Shown: positions 51,868 to 61,423 of the stretch, piece after piece | Layout of the letters: every line of letters begins with the position of its first letter | Numbering within the stretch: position 1 is the first letter of the stretch | Assembly (NCBI RefSeq): GCF_963662885.1 | Contig: NZ_OY760062.1 | Coordinates: 62,001 to 126,000, forward strand | Source: an uncultured Pseudodesulfovibrio sp. | Lineage (GTDB): Bacteria; Desulfobacterota; Desulfovibrionia; Desulfovibrionales; Desulfovibrionaceae | DNA: 64,000 nucleotides | Direction: 5' to 3' | Position numbers and translations under genes: made by a program | Notes under the pieces: model-generated | Told to the model about the DNA's origin: nothing | Database searches by the model: none | What the model saw: only the letters and a program-made list of their open reading frames with translations

Positions 51868-52287
51868 ATGGGAAAGACCATTCGATTCGGCGTGTCTCTG
51901 GATTCCGATCTGCTGGAAAAGTTCGACCAGCACTGCGAAGAGCGCAGCTATCAGACTCGATCCGAGGCCATCCGCGATCTGATCCGCAACACGCTCGTCC
52001 AGCGCGAATGGGAGCAGGCCGAGGGCGATCTGGCCGGTACGCTGACCTTGGTTTACGATCACCACAAGTCCGGGTTGTCCCAGCGGCTGACCGAGATTCA
52101 GCACGATTCCCACGAGGTCATCCAGTCCTCGCTGCACGTCCATCTCGACCACTTCAACTGCCTGGAAGTCATCATCCTCAAGGGAGACGCCGAGGTCATC
52201 AAGGAACTCGGCCAGAAGCTTATCTCCACCAAGGGCGTCAAACACGGCAACCTCGCCTTGACAACCACCGGCAAAGACTTGATTTAA
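51868..52287 (+). CDS. nikR: NikR, nickel-responsive transcription regulator
   Basis: NikR represses nickel uptake genes when nickel is high. The 139-residue protein has an N-terminal ribbon-helix-helix domain (IRFGVSLDSDLLEKFD) and a C-terminal ACT-like nickel domain. The nickel ligands H79, H90, H92 and C98 match E. coli H76, H87, H89 and C95. TTGGAGG lies before the ATG. No nickel transporter is in the window. It ends just before repeat copy F. Confidence 0.95.
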   Translation: MGKTIRFGVSLDSDLLEKFDQHCEERSYQTRSEAIRDLIRNTLVQREWEQAEGDLAGTLTLVYDHHKSGLSQRLTEIQHDSHEVIQSSLHVHLDHFNCLEVIILKGDAEVIKELGQKLISTKGVKHGNLALTTTGKDLI

Positions 52288-52291
52288 GAGG

Positions 52292-52403
52292 GCCTCCGGC
52301 GGCCGGGGGAAGGGAGGGAAAAACCCTTTGAAAAGGTTTTTTCCCTCCCTTCCCCCGGACCCCCATCCCTCCCTTTTCCTAAATTTTTTGTGCCGCTTCG
52401 CGG
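52292..52403 (+). repeat. Structured intergenic repeat, copy F
   Basis: Starts GCCTCCGGCGGCC 4 bases after the nikR stop codon, in the same orientation. The stem is CCGGGGGAAGGGAGGGAAAAA with a complementary arm, and the end is CCTAAATTTTTTGT then GCCGCTTCGCGG. It fits copy B best in the stem. Confidence 0.85.
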
Positions 52404-52464
52404 GGCAGGGGGGCGAGGGTGTGTATCTTGCGCACGGGGGACGGAGAAAGGAAGGGATATATTT

Positions 52465-53235
52465 ATGGAAGACGTTCAGAAGAGTCAGGCGTCCATCGCC
52501 ATGCCCATCGACCGGGTGGGCGTTAAGGGATTGCGGCTGCCGATCATTGTCCGGGACCGTGAGTCCGGGGTGCAGCACACCGTGGCCCAGGTATCCATGT
52601 CCGTGGACCTGCCTGCCGAGTTCAAGGGCACGCACATGAGCCGTTTCGTGGAGGCCCTGGAGCATTGGGAGGGGACGTTGGACTACGATTCCTTCCTGAC
52701 CTTGCTCGACGATATCGTGGACCGGCTCCAGGCCCGCAGCGCTCACCTGCGTTTCGTATTTCCCTATTTTCTGCGCCGCAAATCGCCGGTCTCCAAGGCT
52801 GGCGGCATGATGGACTACACCTGCCGGGTGGACGGCTACCTCAAGGACGGCAAGCTGACTTTCACCCTGGGCGCGGACGTGCCGGTCATGACCGTCTGTC
52901 CGTGTTCCAAGGCCATCTCCGAAGAGGGCGCGCATTCCCAGCGGGCCGAGGTCCGTATCCTGACCCGGTTCGACGGCTTCCTCTGGCTTGAGGATCTCAT
53001 CGAGATCGGCGAGCGCTCGGGGTCCTGCCAGGTCTTCTCCCTGCTCAAGCGAGAGGACGAGAAATACGTCACCGAAACCGCCTTTGCCAACCCGACCTTT
53101 GTCGAGGACGTGGTCCGTGAGGCCGCAAAGGGCTTGGATGAGCACCCCAAGGTGACTTGGTACAAGGTGGAGGTCGAGTCCTTCGAGTCCATTCACAACC
53201 ACTCGGCCTTCGCGGTCATCGAGAGTGACGGGTAG
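52465..53235 (+). CDS. folE2: GTP cyclohydrolase FolE2
   Basis: FolE2 is the metal-flexible alternative to FolE that converts GTP to dihydroneopterin triphosphate for folate synthesis. The 256-residue protein has VPVMTVCPCSK (C145, C147), an upstream ISEEGAHSQRAEV and a late HNHSAFAVIE. The ATG at 52465 was chosen from the start of the conserved N-terminus. It may respond to metal supply. Confidence 0.94.
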   Translation: MEDVQKSQASIAMPIDRVGVKGLRLPIIVRDRESGVQHTVAQVSMSVDLPAEFKGTHMSRFVEALEHWEGTLDYDSFLTLLDDIVDRLQARSAHLRFVFPYFLRRKSPVSKAGGMMDYTCRVDGYLKDGKLTFTLGADVPVMTVCPCSKAISEEGAHSQRAEVRILTRFDGFLWLEDLIEIGERSGSCQVFSLLKREDEKYVTETAFANPTFVEDVVREAAKGLDEHPKVTWYKVEVESFESIHNHSAFAVIESDG

Positions 53236-53324
53236 CCGCTTCCGTCCCGATTTGCATCCCGCGCTTCGAGCGGGTATACTTGTGCATGGCTGCTTCCCCT
53301 GACTGCTCAAGGGAGTGATTAACC

Positions 53325-53651
53325 ATGTCAGACGCCAGCATTTCGGCCCTGTCCGCCCTGTCTACCGTACAGGACGTCACGGCCAATAATATCGCCAACG
53401 TGAACACTGACGGCTTCAAGACCTCGTCAGTGTCCCTTGAGTCAAGCCCTGGCGACAGGGGCGTTGAAGTGTCCTCCATCACCGAATCCACCACACCAGG
53501 TTCCATGCTGAACGGCGTGGAGACCTCCAATACCGACATAGGCCGCGAGATGGTCGACATGATCACCACAAGCCGCGCCTTCGAGGCCAACACCACCTTC
53601 ATCCGTGCGGATGAGGAGATGACCGGCCACCTGCTCAACATGATCGCCTGA
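53325..53651 (+). CDS. Short flagellar basal-body rod-like protein
   Basis: This 108-residue protein has the flagellar rod/hook N-terminal motif TANNIANVNTDGFKTSSV and a C-terminal coiled segment (TNTDIGREMVDMITTSRAFEANTTF, read as NTDIGREMVDMI). It lacks a middle domain, so it resembles a minimal rod protein of FlgC/FlgG type. It is a single gene, away from other flagellar genes. AAGGGAGTG precedes the ATG. Role probably flagellar, possibly structural. Confidence 0.8.
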   Translation: MSDASISALSALSTVQDVTANNIANVNTDGFKTSSVSLESSPGDRGVEVSSITESTTPGSMLNGVETSNTDIGREMVDMITTSRAFEANTTFIRADEEMTGHLLNMIA

Positions 53652-53802
53652 TTCTGCCTTCGGGGCCGGGAGCCGTCCGGCGGCGGGCCGCCTTGACATC
53701 TGTCCGATCCATATCATACGGTCTATCATGGCCCGTCTGCGCGCGTTCCCTTTTCGGGGAGCGGCCGGTACGGGCCATACTTGCGACCGACGAGGATATC
53801 AC

Positions 53803-55197
53803 ATGGACAAGACCGTAAAGACCGATTTCGACGTCATCATCGTGGGGGCTGGCCCGGCAGGGCTGTTCGCCGCGTACTACCTGGGCGAGTACTCCGACCT
53901 GGACGTGCTGCTCATCGACAAGGGCAAGCGCTCGCTCAAGCGCAACTGTCCCCTTTCCGGGGACCAGGAGTGCGTCAAGTGCCGCCCGTGCAACATCCTG
54001 TGCGGCGTGGGCGGGGCCGGGCTGTTCTCCGACGGCAAGCTCAACTACATCCACAAGCTCGGCAAGACCGACCTGACCCAGTTCGTCGGCACGTCCGAGG
54101 CCATCAAGCTGATCGACGAGACCGAGGACATCTTCAACAAGTTCGGCATGGACGGGAAGGTTTTCCCGACCGACATGGAAGAGGCCAAGCAGATCCGTAA
54201 AGAGGCGCGCAAACACGGCATCGACCTGCTGGTCATCAAGCAGAAGCATCTGGGCAGCGACAACCTGCCCGGCCATATCGCGGGCATGGCCGATCACATC
54301 CGCGACAAGGGCGTGGTTTTCCATACCTCCGAGAGCGTCTCCGACGTGGTCGTCAAGAACGGCAAGGTCGCAGGCGTGGTCACTAATCGCCAGGAGTACA
54401 CGGCCAGGAACGTCATCCTCGCTCCGGGCCGCGTGGGCGCGGAATGGGTTGCTCAGGAAGTCCGCAAGCACGGCATCGGCGTGTCCCAGCGGGGCATCGA
54501 GGTCGGCGTGCGTGTGGAGGTCCACAACGAGATCATGCAGGACCTCTGCTCGGTCATCTACGACCCGACCTTCTTTGTGCGTACCAACAAGTATGATGAC
54601 CAGACCCGTACTTTCTGCACCAACTACGGCGGCTATGTGGCGCTTGAAAACTATCAGGATTTCGTCTGCGTCAACGGCCACGCGCTGATGAACAAGAAGT
54701 CCGACAACACCAACTTCGCGTTCCTGTCCAAGGTGGTCCTGAACGATCCGGTGGAGGATAACCAGGACTACGGCGAGTCCATCGGCCGCCTGGCCACGCT
54801 CATCGGCGGGGGCAAGCCCATCCTGCAGCGGTTCGGCGATCTTCGCCGTGGTCGTCGGTCCACCTGGGATCGCATCGGTAACGGTTATATCGAACCCACC
54901 CTCAAGAACGTGGTTCCCGGCGACATCGCCATGGCCCTGCCCGAACGAATCCTGACCAACCTCATGGACGGGCTGGAACAGCTCAACAACGTGGTCCCGG
55001 GCGTATCCAACGACGAGACCCTGCTCTATGCCCCGGAGATCAAGTTCTTCGCCACGCAGGTGGACACCCGCGAACATCTGGAAACCAGCGTGGACGGGCT
55101 GTTCGTGGCCGGAGACGGACCCGGCGTAGCCGGCAATATCGTCGGTGCCGCTGCCACCGCCCTCATCCCCGCCAAGGAGATCATCCGCCGCTCGTAG
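53803..55197 (+). CDS. FAD-dependent oxidoreductase (COG2509-like)
   Basis: This 464-residue flavoprotein has VIIVGAGPAGLFAAYYLG at the N-terminus, a CPLSGDQECVKCRPCNILCG Cys-rich segment (residues about 47-65) and a C-terminal GLFVAGDGPGVAGNI FAD motif. The Cys region could bind an Fe-S cluster or zinc. Its substrate is unknown. GAGGA lies 8 bases before the ATG. It is followed by a strong terminator. Confidence 0.88.
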   Translation: MDKTVKTDFDVIIVGAGPAGLFAAYYLGEYSDLDVLLIDKGKRSLKRNCPLSGDQECVKCRPCNILCGVGGAGLFSDGKLNYIHKLGKTDLTQFVGTSEAIKLIDETEDIFNKFGMDGKVFPTDMEEAKQIRKEARKHGIDLLVIKQKHLGSDNLPGHIAGMADHIRDKGVVFHTSESVSDVVVKNGKVAGVVTNRQEYTARNVILAPGRVGAEWVAQEVRKHGIGVSQRGIEVGVRVEVHNEIMQDLCSVIYDPTFFVRTNKYDDQTRTFCTNYGGYVALENYQDFVCVNGHALMNKKSDNTNFAFLSKVVLNDPVEDNQDYGESIGRLATLIGGGKPILQRFGDLRRGRRSTWDRIGNGYIEPTLKNVVPGDIAMALPERILTNLMDGLEQLNNVVPGVSNDETLLYAPEIKFFATQVDTREHLETSVDGLFVAGDGPGVAGNIVGAAATALIPAKEIIRRS

Positions 55198-55218
55198 GCG
55201 GTTGTAGGGGGATCCGTT

Positions 55219-55251
55219 AAAAAAGGCCCGGCTTATGCCGGGCCTTTTTTT
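55219..55251 (+). terminator. Intrinsic terminator after the FAD oxidoreductase gene
   Basis: AAGGCCCGGC, loop TTAT, GCCGGGCCTT followed by TTTTT, 21 bases past the stop codon. Confidence 0.95.
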
Positions 55252-55444
55252 GTGTCTCCGGCCATCGGAAGGTTCCTCTCGGACACGGCCGGACAGGGGG
55301 GTGTTTTTCCAGAATTTCTTTATGTGAAGAGGTTATAGTCGTTGACACGCCGTCAGTAAATTGACAGAGAAGATATATAGTAAAGAAATGGCTGCGGGGC
55401 AGGGGGCGCCGTGGGCCGTATATTCACGTGAATTCGGAGGGGAA

Positions 55445-56461
<1,017 letters not shown>

Positions 56462-56497
56462 CCTGCGGGGGAGTGCAAGAGTTGCCCGTTTCGCGGG

Positions 56498-56513
56498 TTG
56501 CACGACTATTGCA
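56498..56513 (+). promoter_or_regulatory. Possible sigma-54 promoter before the TPR protein gene
   Basis: TTGCACGACTATTGCA matches TGGCACG-N4-TTGCA except that the -24 GG is TG. A GTGCAA/TTGCAC inverted repeat overlaps it. The predicted start (about 56524) leaves only 2 bases before GTG 56526, so it would act on a leaderless or later start. Confidence 0.5.
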
Positions 56514-56525
56514 TAACTGCTTGCC

Positions 56526-59500
56526 GTGACTGTGAAATATGTCAAAAGCATAGCCTGGCCCCTGGCGGCCGCCCTTGTCTTGGGACTGATCCTGGTCGAT
56601 CCCGCCCAAGCGCTACGGGTAGGATTTTCCTCGCAGGACGGCTTCGAGCGAATGACTTTCGCTTTTGATTCCGGTGCATTGCCACAGTCTCCGGTGACCA
56701 GAACCGGCAAGCGGACCCTGAAGGTTCTGCTGCCCATGGGTATCTGGAACAGGGAAGCCCGCCCTGATGGCAAGGCGCTTCCCGGCACCCTCGTCAAATC
56801 CTTCAGCACCACGGACAACGGGGTGGAAATAACCACCTCCACCGACGCGTTCGGCTATATTCGGGTCCCGGCGCAGGGCAAACCGGAATTTGTGCTGCAA
56901 GTCTATGCAGACCCCATCGGCGCGCGTTGGCAGTCGCCTGCCGCACCACCGGCCCGCAAGGCGGCGGCGGAAGCACCGGCGACCCGAGCCCCTGCAGCCG
57001 CTTCCCCGGCTTCTCCCGCAACCGCGCAAACTCCGCAGCCGCAGCCCGAGACCAAGGCACCCACAGCCGCGGACGTTGCCCGCAATCTTTCCGAGGTTCG
57101 GCCCGATCAGCCCAAGCCGACGGGCGGTGAGGCCGACCTGCCGCCTGAAGACCCGACAGCCGAGCGCAAGCCGTTTTTCGCCGTACCCTATTCGGTGCGC
57201 AATGAAGTCCAGACTCCCGGCGATCAGAACCCGGGCGAGCAGCCCCAGGACAATCAGACGCCTGCCGTAGCGCCAGTGCCCGGTTCCTCTCCCGCCTCCA
57301 CGGAGACGTTAACCGGCGACTACCCGCCCGCCAGTGAACTGCGCTTCAAGGCGGTGAACAAATCCGCCGAAGACGTGAAGTTCGCCGAACTGGCCGGTGA
57401 CGCCGGAGGAAGCGCTCCGGTGGTTGCCCAGCCCGTAACCGTCGCCGAATCATCGGCTGAACCTGTGTCCGAACCGGCCACGCGACAAACGGTCGCACCC
57501 CCGCCGCAAACGACTCCCGAACCGCAACCGGTTCCCGAGACCCCGATACCGGCCCAGGAAGCGGCCGTTCCCGGTGAGATGACCGCTGGCGTCACGCCGC
57601 CTCCTGCCGAATCGACAGGGCAGGGCGAGACGCGTTCCGCCGTGACGCCGCCTCCGACCGAAATGTCCGGTCAGGGCCAGGCGGGTGGGGCGGTGGCTCC
57701 TCTTCCGGCTGAGATGAGCGGCCAGGGGCAGGTGAGCGGTGTTGTTGCGCCGCCTCCGCCGGTATCAGGCCAGGGGCAGGCGGGTGGCGCGGTTTCGCCT
57801 CCTCCGGCTGCGCCCGAGAGCCAGCCTGTAGCGGAACCAGCTCCGGAAACGGAGCAGCCGGTCGCACCGGTCCCGGAACAGGACATCCCCGAGCAACCGG
57901 CGCCCGAGCCGCCCGCGCAGACCGCCGAGACGCCTGCGCCCGCAGCCGAACAGGCTGCCGCCGATCAGGGCGGAGAAGCTGGTGCCGAAGGCCAGGCCGA
58001 GAAGAAACTGTCCCCCGAGGAGCAGGAAAAGGCGCGGCAACAGGCCCTGCGCGACCAGCTCTACGAGGCTCAGTCCATGATGTTCAATGGCGCGTTGGAC
58101 GACGCCCTGCCTATCTACGAGGATTTGCTCAAGCAGCCCAAGCTGCCGGACGAGGTGCGCGAGGAGACCCTGTACGCCATCGCCGACATCAAACGGCAGA
58201 TCAACGCGGGCGATCTTTCGAACAAGTTCGACGAGGTGGCGCAGGCCTATATCCAGGCCATGAACGCCAACCTGCGCTCCAATCGCGTGCCGCGCGCCCT
58301 GCTGAACCTGGGTCTGCTCAACCTCCAGGTGGGCAACTTCCCCGAGGCCCGCGCCTATTTCAAGATTCTCCAGGACAAGTATCCTGATGACGACAACATC
58401 CCGTCCATCAGCTACTATTGGGGCGAGTATTGGTACCGCAAGGGCGACTACAAGAAGGCCGCCGATCAGTTCCAGTACCTCATCCAGACCTATCCCGAGC
58501 ACCAGCTGGCCAAGCAGGCCGCCTTCTATCTGGCCGACTCCCTGAACCGGCTTGGGTATCTGGATCAGGCGTTTCAGATCGTTGACTACATCGACAAGCG
58601 CTGGCCCGACTACTACATGGAGAACATGGACTTCCTGCGTCTGGCTGGCGGTGTGGAGATGCAGCTCAAGAAGTGGGATCAGGCCAAGAACCATTATTTC
58701 ACCTACTACAACCTCAATCCCGAGGCGGACGGCGCGGACGTGGTCCTGGCGCGCATCGGCGACATCTATCTGCGCAAGAACGAGAAGGACGCGGCCAAGC
58801 AGATCTACGAGAAGGCGGTCACGAATTATCCCGACAAGGAAGGCGGCCTTATCGCCAAGATGCGCCTTGCCGAGGAGGGGATCTACGACGATCCGGGCAT
58901 GAACGAGATGGTCGATGTCTTCAACCGTCCCTACAACCTCAACCCGAAGCGGGTCTATACCGAGATCGTCAGTCAGCACCCGGAGAGCCCGCTCGCGCCC
59001 ATCGCCCAACTCAAGCTGGCCATGTGGTATGCCTTCAACAAGAAGTATCCCGAAGCCCTGACCGCAGCCCAGGATCTCATCGAGAAGTACCCGGACAGCC
59101 CGCTGGTGGACAAGGCGCGCACCCTTGGCGACTCGGTCTTTGTCCGAGCCGTACCCGGCATGCTCGCCGAGCAACGCTACGGACGCATCGTCCGCTACTG
59201 GGAGACCTACGACTTTATCGGCAAGAAGGATTCCAAGGTCGACGACAATACAAAGTTGGCCATTGCCACCAGCTATTGGAAGATAGGCCAGCCTGAAAAG
59301 GCGCTTGAGATGCTCAAGCCGTATCTGACCGAGAAGCAGATTCCCGGCATATCGGATCAGGCCCTGGGGTTGGCCGTGAACATCTATCTGGATCAGTTGG
59401 CCTGGCAGGACATCAACGATCTGGTCAACATGGCCTCCAAGAACTGGCAGCTTAAGCCCGAGCAGAAGCGCCAGTTGGACTACGCACGCGCCATGGCCCT

Positions 59501-60005
59501 GCAGAACATGGGCGACGGCAAGCGGGCCGTGACCCTGTGGGCCGATCTGGCCAAGGACACCACCGTGGACCCGGCCTTCCGGGCCTACGCCATGTATTAC
59601 ATGGCCAAGGACGCCATGGAGCGACAGGATCTGCGCCGTGTCTTCGTCTATGCGCAGGAGGCCCTGTCCCTGCTGTTGCAGACCGACGGCGACCCCGAGA
59701 AGATCAAGGACGCCGTGCTGATGTCCATCTACGCCACCGAGCGATCCGGGCGGTACGAGGAGGCCCTCAAGTGGGCCAAGGAGTACGATAAGTACATTTC
59801 GCCGGATAATCCCGAGTGGGCATCCACACGGTTCAAGCTGGCCCGCATCTATCGCAAGGCCGGGGCCATGGAAGAATGGAAGCAGCTCCTTCAGGATATC
59901 ATCGACAAGAAGCCGGACTCCCTCCAGGCGCAGCTTGCCAAGTCCGCTCTGGACACCTACGAGCTTGAGCAGAAGGCCAGCGAGTACGCACCCAATCCGG
60001 GTTAG
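56526..60005 (+). CDS. Large exported tetratricopeptide-repeat protein
   Basis: This 1159-residue protein has an N-terminal signal peptide (about residues 5-30: IAWPLAAALVLGLILVDPAQA), an AMIN-like beta domain (about 30-130), a very long Pro/Ala/Glu-rich linker (about 135-490) with a 17-residue tandem repeat, and a C-terminal array of TPR units (about 500-1150; YYWGEYWYRKGDYKKAADQF, AKQIYEKAVTNYPDKEG). It probably forms a periplasmic scaffold bridging peptidoglycan and partner proteins. The start is GTG 56526, or GTG 56532; neither has a clear Shine-Dalgarno. It follows the FleQ-like activator by 64 bases. Confidence 0.88.
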   Translation: MTVKYVKSIAWPLAAALVLGLILVDPAQALRVGFSSQDGFERMTFAFDSGALPQSPVTRTGKRTLKVLLPMGIWNREARPDGKALPGTLVKSFSTTDNGVEITTSTDAFGYIRVPAQGKPEFVLQVYADPIGARWQSPAAPPARKAAAEAPATRAPAAASPASPATAQTPQPQPETKAPTAADVARNLSEVRPDQPKPTGGEADLPPEDPTAERKPFFAVPYSVRNEVQTPGDQNPGEQPQDNQTPAVAPVPGSSPASTETLTGDYPPASELRFKAVNKSAEDVKFAELAGDAGGSAPVVAQPVTVAESSAEPVSEPATRQTVAPPPQTTPEPQPVPETPIPAQEAAVPGEMTAGVTPPPAESTGQGETRSAVTPPPTEMSGQGQAGGAVAPLPAEMSGQGQVSGVVAPPPPVSGQGQAGGAVSPPPAAPESQPVAEPAPETEQPVAPVPEQDIPEQPAPEPPAQTAETPAPAAEQAAADQGGEAGAEGQAEKKLSPEEQEKARQQALRDQLYEAQSMMFNGALDDALPIYEDLLKQPKLPDEVREETLYAIADIKRQINAGDLSNKFDEVAQAYIQAMNANLRSNRVPRALLNLGLLNLQVGNFPEARAYFKILQDKYPDDDNIPSISYYWGEYWYRKGDYKKAADQFQYLIQTYPEHQLAKQAAFYLADSLNRLGYLDQAFQIVDYIDKRWPDYYMENMDFLRLAGGVEMQLKKWDQAKNHYFTYYNLNPEADGADVVLARIGDIYLRKNEKDAAKQIYEKAVTNYPDKEGGLIAKMRLAEEGIYDDPGMNEMVDVFNRPYNLNPKRVYTEIVSQHPESPLAPIAQLKLAMWYAFNKKYPEALTAAQDLIEKYPDSPLVDKARTLGDSVFVRAVPGMLAEQRYGRIVRYWETYDFIGKKDSKVDDNTKLAIATSYWKIGQPEKALEMLKPYLTEKQIPGISDQALGLAVNIYLDQLAWQDINDLVNMASKNWQLKPEQKRQLDYARAMALQNMGDGKRAVTLWADLAKDTTVDPAFRAYAMYYMAKDAMERQDLRRVFVYAQEALSLLLQTDGDPEKIKDAVLMSIYATERSGRYEEALKWAKEYDKYISPDNPEWASTRFKLARIYRKAGAMEEWKQLLQDIIDKKPDSLQAQLAKSALDTYELEQKASEYAPNPG
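57591..57812 (+). repeat. 51-bp tandem repeat coding for Pro-rich linker
   Basis: Units start at 57591, 57642, 57693 and 57744 (the last 48 bp), with a partial fifth unit from 57792. Each codes for about 17 residues of the form V-T/A-P-P-P-x-E-M-S-G-Q-G-Q-x-x-G-x. It lies within the linker of the TPR protein and could vary in copy number between strains. Confidence 0.85.
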
Positions 60006-60140
60006 ACACGTTCTTTAGGGGCTGTCTCCGATTTCCTCCCTCAAGTGTGTTAAATTTCCTTTCGCAGGTTTGGCTGCGCGTGTTATTGTGCTAGGCAATG
60101 AGTGCAGGCGGTGAACACAGCCGTCTGCCAAGGGGGAGAC

Positions 60141-60950
60141 ATGGATAGACAGCCCACAGTTGCGGGACGATTTTATGATGAACAGCCGGATCGGCTGTAC
60201 GCCCTGGTGGACAAATTACTCGGTTTGACAGAAGGCAGGCAGAAGGGGCGGACCCTGTTGTCCATGGTGCCCCATGCCGGGTATGTCTTTTCCGGGGCGG
60301 TCTGCGGCAAGACGCTTGGATCGGCCAACCTGGAGTCCACCGTGCTGCTGCTCGGCCCCAATCACACTGGCCGGGGAGGAGCGTTTGCGCTGTGGCCCGA
60401 CGGGTCCTGGATCATTCCTGGCGGAGCCGTGCCCATTGATACCGAGTTGGCGCAAGCGCTGCTCGACGCCGACCCCGACATCAAGGCGGATACCTCGGCG
60501 CATATGGGTGAGCATTCCATAGAGGTGGTTCTGCCTTTCCTGTATCGCCTCAATCCGGAAACGACCATTGTCCCCATCTGCATTTCCGCACCCCTACTGG
60601 ATTCTCTTGAGCGTGTGGGCAAGGCCATAGGACGCACCTTGAAGGAATTCGGCAGACCCGTGTCCATTGTGGTCAGCTCGGACATGAGCCACTACATATC
60701 CAACGAGGAAGCCCGGGAAAAGGACGGCATCGCGCTGGAACCGGTTATGACTCTCGATCCGGCGTCGCTCTACGACACGGTTCGGGTGCGGCATATTTCC
60801 ATGTGCGGAGTGCTGCCCATGACCACCGGCCTGTTCGCTGCCAACACCATGGGGGCGACCCACGCCGAGCTTGTGGCTTATGCCACCTCAGGCGAGGTCT
60901 CCGGCGATTTTGAGCAGGTGGTGGGGTACGCGGGCATCGTGGTCGACTAA
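60141..60950 (+). CDS. MEMO1-family protein (AmmeMemoRadiSam protein B)
   Basis: This 269-residue protein begins MDRQPTVAGRFYDEQPDRL and has VPHAGYVFSGAV, LLLGPNHTGRG and SSDMSHYIS, the MEMO family pattern with conserved His residues for metal. Family members occur with an AMMECR1 protein and a radical SAM enzyme; neither is in this window. The ATG at 60141 has AGGGGGAG upstream. Confidence 0.93.
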   Translation: MDRQPTVAGRFYDEQPDRLYALVDKLLGLTEGRQKGRTLLSMVPHAGYVFSGAVCGKTLGSANLESTVLLLGPNHTGRGGAFALWPDGSWIIPGGAVPIDTELAQALLDADPDIKADTSAHMGEHSIEVVLPFLYRLNPETTIVPICISAPLLDSLERVGKAIGRTLKEFGRPVSIVVSSDMSHYISNEEAREKDGIALEPVMTLDPASLYDTVRVRHISMCGVLPMTTGLFAANTMGATHAELVAYATSGEVSGDFEQVVGYAGIVVD

Positions 60951-60978
60951 CCTTTGATCTTTCGCTTGTCGCTGCACG

Positions 60979-61011
60979 CAAAAAGGCCATCCATTCAGGA
61001 TGGCCTTTTTG
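60979..61011 (+). terminator. Intrinsic terminator, active on both strands
   Basis: AAAAAGGCCATCC, loop ATTC, GGATGGCCTTTTT lies between the MEMO gene and the convergent 61045 gene. Both T tails are good. Confidence 0.92.
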
Positions 61012-61044
61012 CGTGAACCGGCAGCCTGCCGGCAATCAGACGTG

Positions 61045-61248
61045 TCAGGAACCGCGTTTGAAGCCGACGCAGGCCTTTCCGTTTTCGACGATGACCGGTA
61101 TGCGCCGTTGCCCATCCGAGAGCCTGAGCATCTCCTGAAGGTTTTCTTCAGAAGCCAGTATGTCCACGAAACGCGCCTCGGGATGCGCGGCCAAAGCTCG
61201 TTTTGTATGTGGGCAGGTCGATTTGCCGTAGATTATGATCTCGCTCAT
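61045..61248 (-). CDS. Glutaredoxin-like protein, Cys form of UXX-star family
   Basis: This 67-residue thioredoxin-fold protein has the active site CPHT (C12-T15) and a RIPVIVENGKACVGFKRG end (cis-Pro near 50). The UXX-star group has selenocysteine or Cys in this place; here it is Cys. It is probably a small cytoplasmic thiol-redox protein. It is a single gene, convergent with the MEMO gene. Confidence 0.85.
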   Translation of the reverse strand: MSEIIIYGKSTCPHTKRALAAHPEARFVDILASEENLQEMLRLSDGQRRIPVIVENGKACVGFKRGS

Positions 61249-61363
61249 GATTCGCTCCGGTTTACCTGGTCAGGATACCACTTCGGGCCGTCCCGGCACA
61301 AGTACGCCTGGCGTATTCTTCCGTGGATGGTTTTGGGGCGGCGCGGCCGGAGATGGCGCAAAG

Positions 61364-61400
61364 AAAAACGCCCTGTCCGGCGGCTGCCGGACAGGGCGTT
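61364..61400 (-). terminator. Intrinsic terminator after pnp
   Basis: AACGCCCTGTCCGGC, 4-base loop, GCCGGACAGGGCGTT followed by TTTCTTT on the minus strand, about 24 bases past the pnp stop codon. Confidence 0.93.
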
Positions 61401-61423
61401 GATTTAACGTAGGCGATTAGAGC

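Noticed and set aside
53652..53802. TTGACA at 53693 as a promoter for the FAD oxidoreductase gene
   Set aside because: No convincing -10 element at 16-18 bases.
53635..55077. 480-residue open frame on the minus strand
   Set aside because: It is antisense to the FAD oxidoreductase gene and has no family features.
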